Shown here: in pieces, positions 54,880-64,000 of the stretch
Numbering within the stretch: the stretch's first letter is position 1
Layout: each line of letters starts with the position of its first letter
Assembly: GCA_964035795.1 (NCBI GenBank)
Contig: OZ038321.1
Coordinates: 17,499,548-17,563,547 of the forward strand
Length of the DNA stretch: 64,000 nt
Direction: 5' to 3'
Source of the DNA: Pterobdella sp. o SKG-2022
Lineage: Eukaryota > Annelida > Clitellata > Hirudinida > Piscicolidae
Notes under the pieces: generated by a model
Seen by the model: only the letters and a program-made list of their open reading frames with translations
The model's database searches: none
Told to the model about the DNA's origin: nothing
Program-made: the position numbers and the translations under genes

Positions 54880-55871
54880 TCGTGAAAGTGAAATATGTAT
54901 GATGCACTCATCTGTTGGTGTTCTACAAGGTTCCGTTCTTGGACCATTGCAGTTCACTCTTTTCACTGGTGATTTGGAAAAGTTAGTCAAGAGGCATAAC
55001 TTCAGTTTCCACCAATTTTCAGATGACACTCAAATTTATGGCCATTTCAGATATGAAAAGTCCCTTGATCTGCAGGTAAGTTTGTCTGAGTGTATAGATG
55101 ATATTGCAGGTTGGATGGAAGCTAATCACACGAAGTTGAATGTCTCAAAGACTAAAGTTATTTGGTTTTCCAAAGGCAGAAGCATTCAAAAAATCCCGAA
55201 TCGTCCAGTGAGAATAGTGAAAGATAGCATTATCCCTTCCAAAAATGTTGACTCTTGGTGTGTGGTTGTATAAGGACCTTTCTATGAAAACTCATATTAA
55301 CCTGATATTAAAGGGTGGTTTTAGCTCCTTGAGGCAAATGAAATCAATCAAAGATTTGTTGAGTATAGAGTCTTTGAAAACGTTGGCATCAGCTTTGGTA
55401 TTGAGCCGTATTGACTATGGGAATATTATCCTTGCAGGGCTCCTTAAATACCAGAAAAACAGACTCCAATCCCTAATCTACACAGCAGCCAGGCTCATTA
55501 CAGGCACCAGAAAATAGGATCACATAAGTCCTGTTTTGAGAGATCTGCACTGGCTTAAAATTGATGAAAAGATCTACTATAAGGTTCTTTTGCTGATGTT
55601 CAAATGTCTGCACAATGAAGGTTCAGTCTACCTATAAAAAAATTTTGAGATGCTATCAAGCATTTCGGGTAAGCAGAAACTGAGATCTGCTAATTCTCTG
55701 AAGGTTGTTTCAGGTGAATCTAGGCTCAAGACCATAGAGAGGAAAATGTTATATGTAACCAGCCCTACCCTGTGGAACAACCTCCCCGAAAATCTCAGAT
55801 TTTCTGTTTCAAAACACTTTTTTGGAAAAAACTTCAAATCATATCTTTTTCCGAGATCTTATGGTGTATAA
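54880..55871 (+). mobile_element. 5'-truncated LINE, CR1/L2-like RT palm to C-terminus
   Basis: Starts inside the reverse transcriptase: VLQGSVLGPLQFTLFTGDL, then the catalytic FSDD (FHQFSDDTQIYG) and WMEANHTKLNVSKTK. After a frameshift near 55250 it reads MKTHINLI, LVLSRIDYGN, QSLIYTAARLITGTR, LRDLHWLKID and PTLWNNLPENLRF, ending GV at 55871. The C-terminal order is that of CR1/L2 elements, but the sequence is distinct from the two other L2/CR1-like copies here. At least three stops or shifts. Confidence 0.85.
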
Positions 55872-55964
55872 ATATTTATGTATTATTTAATTCTTAGTTT
55901 TTTTAAATATAATTGAGTGGTCTAGAAACTCTTGGAGTTAATGCCACTACAATCATATTCGTTA

Positions 55965-56375
55965 TTGTATTGTCGTCGTTGTAGTGGTAGTATTGGTAGA
56001 AGTATTAGCATTAGTATGAGTAGTAGTAGAAATATTATTATTAGAAGTAGTTGTGATAGTATTACTAATAGTAGTAATATTAATATTATTACTAGAAGTG
56101 CGTGGAGTATTTCTATTCATAGTTGTAGAAGTAGGAGCAGTAGTGGCAATAGTAGTCGCAGTATTATAATTACTAGTAAAAGAATAAGATATACAGTATT
56201 AATAGTATTTTAAATTTTAATAGTAATAGTAATAGTAAAATTAATTGTTCTAAACCTAGTCGTATTAATAGTATCAGTAGTATTCGTATTAGCATTAGTA
56301 TCAGTAGTAATTGTTGTAGTAGTAGTAGCAGTTAAAGTAGTACTAGTAGTAAGAGTAATGTTTGTAGTAATAGTT
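55965..56375. repeat. Degenerate AGT/ATT trinucleotide repeat
   Basis: About 400 bases dominated by AGT, ATT and AGC triplets (for example GTAGTAGTAGTAGCAGTTAA). Ser/Ile-rich ORFs through it are an artefact of the repeat. Confidence 0.88.
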
Positions 56376-56661
56376 TATCAAAAGGAACAATATTTTAATA
56401 ATGGAATATAATGATAATTATACTTAGTCAAGTTACATTTTAAAAGCCAAAAATAAGTTAATTAACAAAGTTGTAATAAAAAACATTAAAATAGTTTTCA
56501 AAAAAAAAATGAAAAATTTCAAGGTATTAACATAAAAACATTTTTCTTGTTTTTTCAAGATTAAATCAACAATGCATGATTAATATAGAATATATATATT
56601 GAAGTTTTGTTTTTTAAAAATAAATAAAAAAAGCAGCCTCAATTTAGAGATGCTATTTTCG

Positions 56662-56937
56662 GTGCAGTTCAACGTCATGCCCAGAACAACTTTGGTGCAG
56701 TTTAACGTCATGCCCAAGACAATTTTGATGCAGTTTAACGTCATGCCCAAGACAACTTTGATACAGTTTAATGTCATGTCCAGAACAACTTTAGTGCAGT
56801 TTAATGTCATGCTCAAAACAACTTTGGCGCAGTTTAAAGTCATGCCTAAGACAATTTTGATGCAGTTTAACGTCATGCCCAAGACAACTTTGATGCAGTT
56901 TAATGTCATGTCCAGGACAACTTTAGTGCAGTTTAAA
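56662..56937. repeat. 33-bp minisatellite, 8 units plus a partial
   Basis: The unit starts GTGCAGTTTAACGTCATGCC and is followed by CAAGACAACTTTG. Unit starts fall exactly 33 bases apart from 56662 to 56926, without indels. Point differences (CCCAGAA, CCCAAGA, TCCAGAA) alternate between units, suggesting higher-order duplication. Because 33 is a multiple of 3, both strands stay open and encode 11-residue repeats (VQFNVMPRTTL on plus). I see no evidence that it is a gene. Confidence 0.95.
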
Positions 56938-57307
56938 ATATTTTTAATATATATAATATAATGAAACTAGTAACAAACATATGGAAATAAAAAAAAATTA
57001 TTTCAAAAAATCTCTAGAGGATATTCATAAAATATTTGCAAAATAACTAAAAAAAAATAGCTTTAATTAACTACTAATCTTAATAAAGCTGAGTTGGAAA
57101 AATGAAAAAACAATTAAAATTTAATGAAGATTTTGTCAAACAAAAATAAAATTTAAAAAAAGCTCTTATTTACAATTGCGAAGCTTTTAGTTAACATTAT
57201 GGCATTTTTAAGTACATTTTGTCTAATTTCTGGTGATTCTTTTTCAGTTTTTTTGCCATTTAGTTGTTGCTAGAAATATTTTTGGCTATGTTGGAACAAT
57301 TTTTAAG

Positions 57308-57499
57308 TTCAACAATAATTAACGTAGATTAATGAGATAATTTTAGTACATTTGTTGAACAAAAAAGCTAGAATTTTCTGTAAGTATAGTCTTACCATTA
57401 AACGTTAGCATTAAGGCTCTACTTACCGAAAATGCTAGCTGGTTTTGCTTAATAAATGTACTGAAATTATCTCATAAACCGATGTTAAACATTGTTGAA
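57308..57499. mobile_element. Full foldback element, family A
   Basis: A hairpin of about 192 bp. The left arm TTCAACAATAATTAACGTAG pairs imperfectly with the right-end ATTGTTGAA, and TGAGATAATTTTAGTACATT with AATGTACTGAAATTATCTCA. The centre is AAACGTTAGCATT. The adjoining ACATTAAGATGTCTCT at 57512 also occurs beside the 26400 copy, so the element may extend past the hairpin. Confidence 0.85.
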
Positions 57500-57854
57500 T
57501 GTTGTTTAGAAGTACATTAAGATGTCTCTGAAGATTTTAAGTTTGTGTGAATTGGCTTATTCTTCCTTCAAAACGCTTAATTTTTTGGCTAGTTGCTTAG
57601 AGATTTTGTTTCCGAACTTCAATTGCAACTTCGTTTTCTTTATCTCGAATGTTGTATTTTTAGTCTATTTTTTCATCAATTTATCAGTACATTTTCGGAA
57701 TTTGCATTCAGCTGAACGACTTAGGTCAGCTTGGATTGCTTTAACTTTGTTTTGTAACCTTCTTTTCCAGGGAGAATGCCCCAAATTCTATTTTTTGTGT
57801 AGGATTAATATTTCTGTTACAATTTAAACGTCTGCTGGATTTTTTTTGTTCAAC

Positions 57855-59200
57855 TTACTCAGGTTGTGAATTGGAATAAACGGTGTTTATTTTGGCAGTT
57901 TCCTGTTTCAACTTGTACCCTTCAAGGTGTCTCAAATGCGGGAGTTTTTTCTTCTGCGTTACATTCTTCGCCTGAGCATCTGCTAGCTCGTTGCCGGTGA
58001 TGCCACAGTGGCCCGTGCACCACGTAAAGGTCATCTGGCAACTCCGTGCCGTCAGCGTTGAAAGTGTTTTGAAGATGGTGTGTTCGTCCTTGTCGTTGCA
58101 CGGTTGAAATTGGTGTGTTTCCTGCATGCGAAGTAAGACAAATTGGCTATCGCTGACAATTCGAGCTTTCTGGAAGTGCTCTTCCACCTAGATTACTTAA
58201 AGTGCTTTGACCACCGACTATTTCCGCCTGGTAAAAGGAACACCATTTGCCGGTAAGAATGGCAAAAAAGCGGAGAGCTTGAGGGTCACTAGGGTGGTCA
58301 GTGCTAACGACAATTTCACCATCACCTGTTCCAGTCCCAATCGTTGCTGATCCGTCGGTATACACAACCAGGTCAAAGGTGTTTCAACCTTCCTCCAGTC
58401 GTTGCAATGCCCACTTCTTGTCGGCTTCGGTGTCCCTGGACATGCTGCCGGAAGTCTCGAAGATGTCTTGTGCATCATGTTAAAATGCACCTGTCCAAGG
58501 CATGACATTGAAAGGCATATACGCCCTAGCGTTTAGGCCTGCTAGTTGGTGAGGCTGCTACCCTTTCAGGGTAAAAATCTAAACAACCCTTCCCTGTCTT
58601 CCAGTAATCCTTTGGGCTGACTAATTTTATCTTGTTTCAAAATAATTTTTTGGATAACCCCACACAGACTGTTTTATCAGTCTGCTCTCATTAGGATAGG
58701 TTCTTAAAAATGTTCTTAATTTGCAAAGAAACATCCTAAAATCAACACTAACAGCCTGATGATGAAGATAGGGTAGGTTCCTAACCTAAACGGCGAAACA
58801 TGGGGGTAATGAAAAAAAATGCATTCATGAGGTGAGAAGTTCTGGCTGTTTGGCAAAACTAGTATTTCTGAAGCTTGACTCTCATACCGCTCCGGCCTTG
58901 GTTCGCCAGCTGGGCTTTTTCGTGCGTTGACGAGATGACTGCTCAGCAATTTGATAAGGTGGGTTTTCGGGTGCAATCCTTTTCGACTTTTCTAGTGCTA
59001 TGGCGCAGAGTTGTGTAGCCTTCATGCCAATTTTTGGAAGATTAGCCTCGGCAAGGATCGCCTCCACTGGTGTGGTTTTCACTTTTCCGGTGACAAGACT
59101 GAAATGGTTTGGACACGTAACGAGGATGGATGTTGGTAACTCAGCAAGTGCTTGCAGGCATGTTAAGGTATAAGGTAAGCGAAAACAAGAAAACATGGTC
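57855..59200 (-). mobile_element. RNase H-bearing LINE fragment, split by a 0.3-kb repeat
   Basis: Minus-strand order: connector region 59196-58820 (YTLTCLQALAELPTSILVTC, KTTPVEAILAEANLPKIG, QLCAIALEKSKRIAPENPPY), then the 0.3-kb repeat 58804-58499, then RNase H 58430-57855: YTDGSATIGTG, SFYQAEIV, VSDSQFVLLR, TFTWCTGHCGITGNELAD. All four acidic residues expected for RNase H (D, E, D and the final D) can be located, but a frameshift near 58180 breaks the domain. An RNase H after the RT is typical of I/R1/Ingi-group LINEs. The RT itself is absent. Confidence 0.85.
58499..58804 (-). repeat. 0.3-kb dispersed repeat, copy 2
   Basis: Reverse-complement partner of 50067-50362. It interrupts the RNase H-bearing LINE between its connector and RNase H domain, which shows that the repeat is mobile or was mobile after that LINE inserted. 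Confidence 0.85.
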
Positions 59201-59284
59201 CCAATTTGTAAGCAATGACCTCAGAAAAATGAAACTCAAACCTGAACTTGCCCAAGACCGAAGTATGTGAAAAAGAGCCATTTT

Positions 59285-59340
59285 GCAACTCCATCCAACC
59301 CATGCTAGCATGGAAACGGACGCAAAACGATGATGATGAT
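59285..59340 (+). repeat. Retroelement 3' tail with GAT repeats
   Basis: CCAACCCATGCTAGCATGGA followed by AACGGACGCAAAACGATGATGATGAT. A conserved end plus a short GAT microsatellite is the usual 3' end of a LINE or its SINE. I recall similar tails in molluscan repeats but cannot verify this here. Confidence 0.55.
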
Positions 59341-60014
59341 ATGGAGACCAAGTTACTGCTAATTAATAACCAACAGAAGGGCTCAGTTACTGTTACTGAA
59401 AAATCAATAATAGATGTCGATGACTTCGTGTACCTAGGCAACAAGATCAGCAAAACAGGAGTTACGGATGAAGACATCAAAGCTAGAGTGAAAAAAGCTC
59501 GACAAGCATTTGCCATATTAAGACCCGTATGGAGAGCAACAGCATCTCCCACAAAACTGAATTTTAAATCTTCTACTCCAACGTGAAGTCTGTACCTATT
59601 TTTGAGTCAAAACTTGGAGAGAGATCAACACCAACAGGGCAAAAATCTAAACCTTCGACAGAATCTCCGTTTGAGATAGTTTGATAGAGTGATGAACGTT
59701 AAGTTATAAACATTTACAAACCAACAACCAATGAATTTTTAAGTCGAACGGCAAAAATTGCGATGGGTCGGCCACACTTTACGGAAAGAGCCTGGGTATA
59801 TTACCAGACTGGCGCTCGAATAAAAGCCGCAAGGAAAGGCAAAAAGGAAACGTCAGAAACAGACCTAAAAAAAAGTCTAAAATGTGAGCTGCGTAACTTC
59901 GGCTTTACATTGAAAAAAGCCAAAACCAGCGCCATAGACATAGGGAGATGGAAGAAAGTTGTTAAGGCCCTATGCTCCCTTAGACCAAAGGTTAATAAAA
60001 AAATTAAAGTTTAG
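59341..60014 (+). mobile_element. LINE C-terminal relic
   Basis: The plus strand reads DVDDFVYLGNKISKTGVTDE and KARQAFAILRPVWRAT (59400-59540). A degraded stretch follows, then RKGKKETSETDLKKSL, LRNFGFTLKKAKTSAIDIG and WKKVVKALCSLRP (59820-59985). This order (YLG, IKARIxKA, WxxVVEALC) is the C-terminus of a common animal LINE. Frameshifted and stop-ridden. Confidence 0.82.
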
Positions 60015-60744
60015 ATAAGTTCAATTTTATCGTTATTTGTAATTTTTTTCAAAACTACGAATGTATCTGAAAACTATGTCATTTTCGAATATAAAGGATG
60101 ATTTTAAAAAATTAACTCACTTGTTTTCAAAGAGGAATCTTGAAGTGATTTTCATATGTTCTAAGACATTTATTTTCAATTTTCAACATCAATATTTTCT
60201 TTTCCTTCAAGGTTAAAAAATAGCATTATGTTGGTTTCTGCTATATTAAATTTACACGTGACTTCAAGCTAACTTATGTTTTTTGTAGTCAATTTTTATA
60301 ACACATATTGAATGATATATTTTAGCTTCAACGTCAAAAAAGAGCAAGTCGAGGCCTTTTTTTGAACCAAACGAGAAAATTGTTGGAGCTGCGTCATTAA
60401 TATTTGAACCGTCTAATGGATAATATTAATTTTCATTTTGGAAGACAAATTCAATAAATATAAAATTTTCCAGAAAAATGCTTGTAACAACATTAAATTA
60501 TATTCAAAATTTTATGCTTTTTTACTAATTTCTTATTCATTTTGCTAAAATTTTTATAAGAGTACTATAAAAAGCATAAAGCTCTTTTGTACTGACCAAT
60601 AGGATTGAAGCAAAAAGGCGCATCGAATTTGTACAAAAGTACTGAAGTTATTTTTTTTTACATTTTTATTTGAATAAAATTAATTTTTGATTATTTAAAA
60701 AAAAATATCTATTATACTTCAAAGAAGATTATATTAAGAAAATT
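60015..60744. other. AT-rich spacer
   Basis: No gene. GATAAGTTCAATTTTATCG at 60016-60034 resembles the family B foldback core, so a foldback fragment may abut the LINE end. Confidence 0.4.
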
Positions 60745-60840
60745 GATTTTCATATACTTTGGTTGGCTTATTAACATTGAAAATCAACATTTGGGGTTTT
60801 TTAAATAGATTTTGATTTTTTCAAAAGCCACAATAAAATG

Positions 60841-60986
60841 AGTAATATTTAAGAACACTAATTAGTTTTTTAAGATACGAAGCTTTCAGTTATTAACATA
60901 ACATTTCACATATTACTTGAAAATGCTATGTTGATAACGAAAAGCTTAGTATCTTAATAAACTAATTAGTGTTCTTAAATATTACT
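60841..60986. mobile_element. Foldback element, family C
   Basis: A hairpin of 146 bp: AGTAATATTTAAGAACACTA at the left end, with its complement ending at 60986. The inner arms read AAGATACGAAGCTTTCAGTT and the complement of AAGATACTAAGCTTTTCGTT. It interrupts the left arm of the composite inverted repeat, with TTAAATAGATTTT on both sides. Confidence 0.85.
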
Positions 60987-61089
60987 CTTAAATAGATTTT
61001 AAATGAAAAAAAATTTATTGTGCGTAATTTTAATTTCAAAAATAAATAAATGGATAAATCTATGATTTCGACAGAAGATTTCCTTCAAA

Positions 61090-61200
61090 ATGGATCTTGA
61101 TGTTGACTCAGCTATTCAACTCTACAATACTAAACTTTCAATGATTCTTGACAAGATGCTACCTGTTGTAGAAAGAAATTCCAAGTTGCAAAGCATTGCT
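61090..61200 (+). pseudogene. LINE endonuclease-RT linker scrap
   Basis: An open stretch beginning DLDVDSAIQLYNTKLSMILD and continuing KMLPVVERNSKLQS. It resembles the linker just after the endonuclease in L2/CR1-type ORF2 (compare VDDFVSSMDKLFLSL in the intact copy). Only about 37 codons remain. Confidence 0.5.
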
Positions 61201-61484
61201 TTTAGATTAGCCAATCAGCTATGCACCAATCATATGCTTTGTTAAGATTTTGTTAGAATTTATTATTTATTCTTTATTTTTAAAATTAAAATTATGCACA
61301 ATGAATATTCTTTCATTCAAAATCTATTTAAAAAACCCCAAATGTGGATTTTCAACGCTGATAAATCAATCCAAATGTATGCAAATCAATTTTCATATAA
61401 CATAATGTTTAAATATTCATGGATTGTACAAAAAGCTTTTTTAGTTGATAAATGTTAGTTTTTTTTTTCATAAAACTTCTAAAA

Positions 61485-62138
61485 GGAAGTTGGCATAACT
61501 AGACTTAGAAAAGATTTAGCGTTTGTGAAGCAATTGTGCGCTATACAAACATAAATAATAATACCTGACTGCCTTATTGTCCGCAACTAAGCCTTTTACA
61601 GTACCTCATTTGAGTGTATAGAATCTTCTATGCCCGAGAATGTTTTGAAAATTGGAACGAAGGCATTTTGATTGGAAAATGTAGTTTTGTAAAAAATTGT
61701 TCAAAAAAAAGAAGATGAAAAGTGAAGTTGAGAAGTATGGGTTAGGCGTGTGTAATAAATAGGAATAAAATTAACCGTATGAACTGAGCTAAGGTAAAGA
61801 GAATGTTTAGCAGAATAAATCTAAGATACTTTGGTTAGCAACCGACATGTTCGGCTGTTTGCGAAATTTTGTTTTCAAAGTTATTTTTTCTGCTTTCTGG
61901 ACACAGCCTGTATTTTATTTTTATCAAAATTACTTTAAAATTTTATTATAAAAACTAGCTTAACTTTTTTCAAGTTTTCGAAATTTTTTTTTCGATCGTA
62001 AGTTTATACGTTAGCGATATTTCAAAAACTGTAGTATTTATCTAATTAACATATTTATTTCAAAATACTTTTTACGTAAAAAATGTCATACTCTAGAGAT
62101 TTTTTGTTAAGTTTATCCCAAAATATCCCTCGCGTCAA
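61485..62138. other. AT-rich spacer
   Basis: No supported gene or repeat; may include the 5' UTR of the LINE that follows. Confidence 0.4.
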
Positions 62139-64000
62139 GTGAAACGGCGAGTTTTTTATTTAAACATTAGGAGTAATATATATAATAGTAATAGGTTAAA
62201 TAAAAATATCAATAACTACAGTAAGAGTTTCAAAAATAATTGCAGGTCTAGCCAGATAAAAGAAAAAAAATCTGAAAAAGAGTGGTCGAAAGGAAGTGCA
62301 TCCTTCAAGAAAAACTGCCATAAAGTTAATGAAAGTCCTTTTCGAGTCTGATCTTTAAATGTTGGTTTGATGAAGGGTAAGGCTTTTGAAGTGGTGGAAA
62401 CCATGTCGAGGAGGAGAGTCGATCTGTGTTGTTTACAAGAGACTCGTTGGAAGACCAACCTTGAACTTATTGCAGGAAGAGACTCGATATAAGTATTTTG
62501 ATTGTGGGAATGATGAGGGCACTTGTGGTAGGAATTCTACTGGCTGAGAATTGGTGGGAGAAAGTGTTTGAAATGATTAGAGTCTCAGATAGAATCATTC
62601 GAATGGTAATTGGATTAGTTGTGTTTGTTTTTGTGAGTGTTTATGCACCTCAAGCTAACCTTAGTGAAAGTGTAAAAGATCAATTCTATTATGCGCTTCA
62701 ATCCACCATAGCTAGAGTTTCATCTTCGAAACAGCTAATCATAAGTGGAGACTGGAATGGCCATATAGGATCACACTCTACTGCTTTTGAGGATGTGCAT
62801 GGTGGACAAGCTTTGGGAAAAAAAAACCATGAAGGTAAAAGACTGCTGGAATTTGCTGTTGCCAATGAGCTGGTTGTTGGTAACTCCTGGTTCAAGAAAA
62901 AATTTAAACATCTAGTTACATACCAGTCAAAAGATTGTAAACCCCAAATTGACTACATATTGTATAAGAGAAGTTTTGGAAAAATGGTATCTAATGTGAA
63001 AGTCATTTTTAGGGAGGAGTGTGCAACACAGCATAGACTGGTGGTTGGTGACTTCAAAGTTTGCACTCATGCTCACCCCAAAAGAAGGTTTGTTTCTCGT
63101 ATAAAAGTCTGGAAACTAAAAGACTTTATAAATCAAGTTGAATTTTCTAATTTTTTCAATGCATTAATCCAAGGAAATGAAACTGGTAAAACTGGAGGAA
63201 CGTTGGAAGTACCTGAAAAACAATTTGATTAATGCTACAAAACAGGTTTGTGGAGTCTCTGCAAAACATACCTGAAAGAGGCAGACTTGGTGGTGGAATG
63301 ACAAGGAGCAGCAAGCTCTGTCCTACAAACGCAAATGTTTCAAAGTATGGAAGGCAGGAGAAGACAGACATGCTTATCAGGTGGCTAAACGTGCATCCAA
63401 GCTTGCTGTACACATAGCCAAAACTGATGCTGAGAAGATTGCTTTCAAAAAAATCAGTTCCAGATCTGTTGAGATATATCGACTGACTAAGCAAATGCGG
63501 CTAGAGAACCAGGACGTCATTGGGGATAAACCGGTGAGAAATAATAATGGCCAAATGTCCCTGGATGTTGATTCCAAAAAAGAAGCATGGAGTGAGCTTT
63601 ATATGCATCTTCTCAATGTGGAGTTTTCATGGAATTCAGGTGGTTTGTCCGAAATCTATCCCGTGGAAGGTCTCAGCGAACCTATCACTACAGCAATGGT
63701 TAGAAAAACCATTAATAAGATGAGCCTTGGGAAAGCAGCGGGTCCTTCAGGTATTGTTGCTGAGATGCTCAAGGCCGCAGGTTCAAGTGGTGCTAGTATG
63801 ATTCGAGATCTCATTGAAGACATCTTTGAGAACACCGTCTGAGTGTTAGAAAAGTCACATAGTCAGTGTATATAAGAGTAAAGGTGATGCTTTAAACAGG
63901 TCTAACTATAAGGGTTTGAAGTTAATTGATCAGGTTATGAAGGTTTTGGAATGCGTAGTGGAAGGTTTTATCAGACAAAGAATGGTGATTAATGATATGC
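62139..64000 (+). mobile_element. LINE, endonuclease and start of RT, continues past the window
   Basis: Plus-strand order: endonuclease start (62352-62465) with LNVGLMKGKAFEVVE and CCLQETRW (62427-62450), then after frame changes the rest of the EEP domain in a 244-codon stretch, 62498-63232 (FVSVYAPQANL, IISGDWNGHIGSH, KPQIDYILYKRS, EECATQHRLVV). A linker and RT start follow at 63381-63841 (TTAMVRKTINKMSLGKAAGP, VAEMLKAAG). After a stop the RT continues to the window end (YKSKGDALNRSNYKGLKL, IRQRMV). Frameshifts near 62480, 63235 and 63842 make this copy inactive. Clade not resolved; its endonuclease resembles that in the HAUS1 intron relic. Confidence 0.88.

Larger units (their letters stand above)
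60745..61484. repeat. Composite inverted repeat
   Basis: The right arm (about 61196-61484) matches 36340-36640 in reverse orientation. The left arm (about 60745-61060) matches it in direct orientation (ACATTTGGGGTTTTTTAAAT in one arm, complement ATTTAAAAAACCCCAAATGT in the other). The left arm is itself split by a third foldback at 60841-60986. The central region holds a LINE-like coding scrap. Confidence 0.8.

Noticed and set aside
55932..56213. Ser/Arg/Ile-rich 93-codon ORF
   Set aside because: Produced entirely by the AGT/ATT trinucleotide repeat.
56580..56961. Repeat proteins encoded by the minisatellite
   Set aside because: Both strands are open only because the unit is 33 bp. No start context, splice site or flanking coding sequence supports a gene.
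57522..57827. 101-codon plus-strand ORF after foldback A
   Set aside because: Hydrophobic Phe/Leu-rich product from T-rich DNA, beginning inside sequence shared with the 26.4-kb repeat; no family recognised.
59163..59552. Minus-strand 129-codon ORF
   Set aside because: Antisense to the LINE C-terminal relic (YLG motif) on the plus strand; its hydrophobic content reflects that antisense reading.

Overview
The window is animal (metazoan) nuclear DNA and very AT-rich, roughly 70% A+T by eye. Its conserved genes are split by canonical GT-AG introns, and introns and spacers are packed with LINE, SINE and foldback relics. Three host genes were rebuilt exon by exon with consistent splice phases, and their protein lengths fit the families. 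The LINE mix (L2/CR1-like, Jockey-like, RNase H-bearing, EEP-endonuclease types) suits an invertebrate such as a cnidarian or lophotrochozoan. I cannot name the species.

Layout. 1.0-5.5 kb, plus strand: HAUS1 homologue (augmin/HAUS spindle complex), 9 exons, 274 aa, with a minus-strand LINE relic in intron 7. 6.0-6.8 kb: two unassigned ORFs. 6.8-19.9 kb: AT-rich desert with short GC-richer islands. 19.86-20.76 kb, plus strand: 3' exons of an unidentified gene with a poly-Ser tract. 22.0-30.2 kb, minus strand: TMEM144 homologue, 12 exons, 388 aa, with LINE pieces, two tRNA-derived SINEs and a foldback element in its introns. 32.07-35.35 kb: 5'-truncated L2/CR1-like LINE whose 958-aa endonuclease/reverse transcriptase ORF is intact. 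39.5-51.0 kb, plus strand: LRRC40 homologue, 16 exons, 621 aa. Its 6-kb intron 6 holds a Jockey-like LINE that was itself invaded by a second L2/CR1-like LINE. 53.2-64.0 kb: a LINE graveyard with microsatellites, a 33-bp minisatellite, foldbacks and a composite inverted repeat. The last LINE runs off the window end.

The three host genes are unrelated in pathway (mitotic spindle, membrane transporter-like, leucine-rich repeat), as expected for eukaryotic gene order. I found no prokaryote-like defence or biosynthetic system. The least explained structures are the foldback elements (two full and four half copies of one family, plus two further families), the 0.3-kb repeat shared by 50.1 and 58.5 kb, and the unidentified gene at 20 kb.
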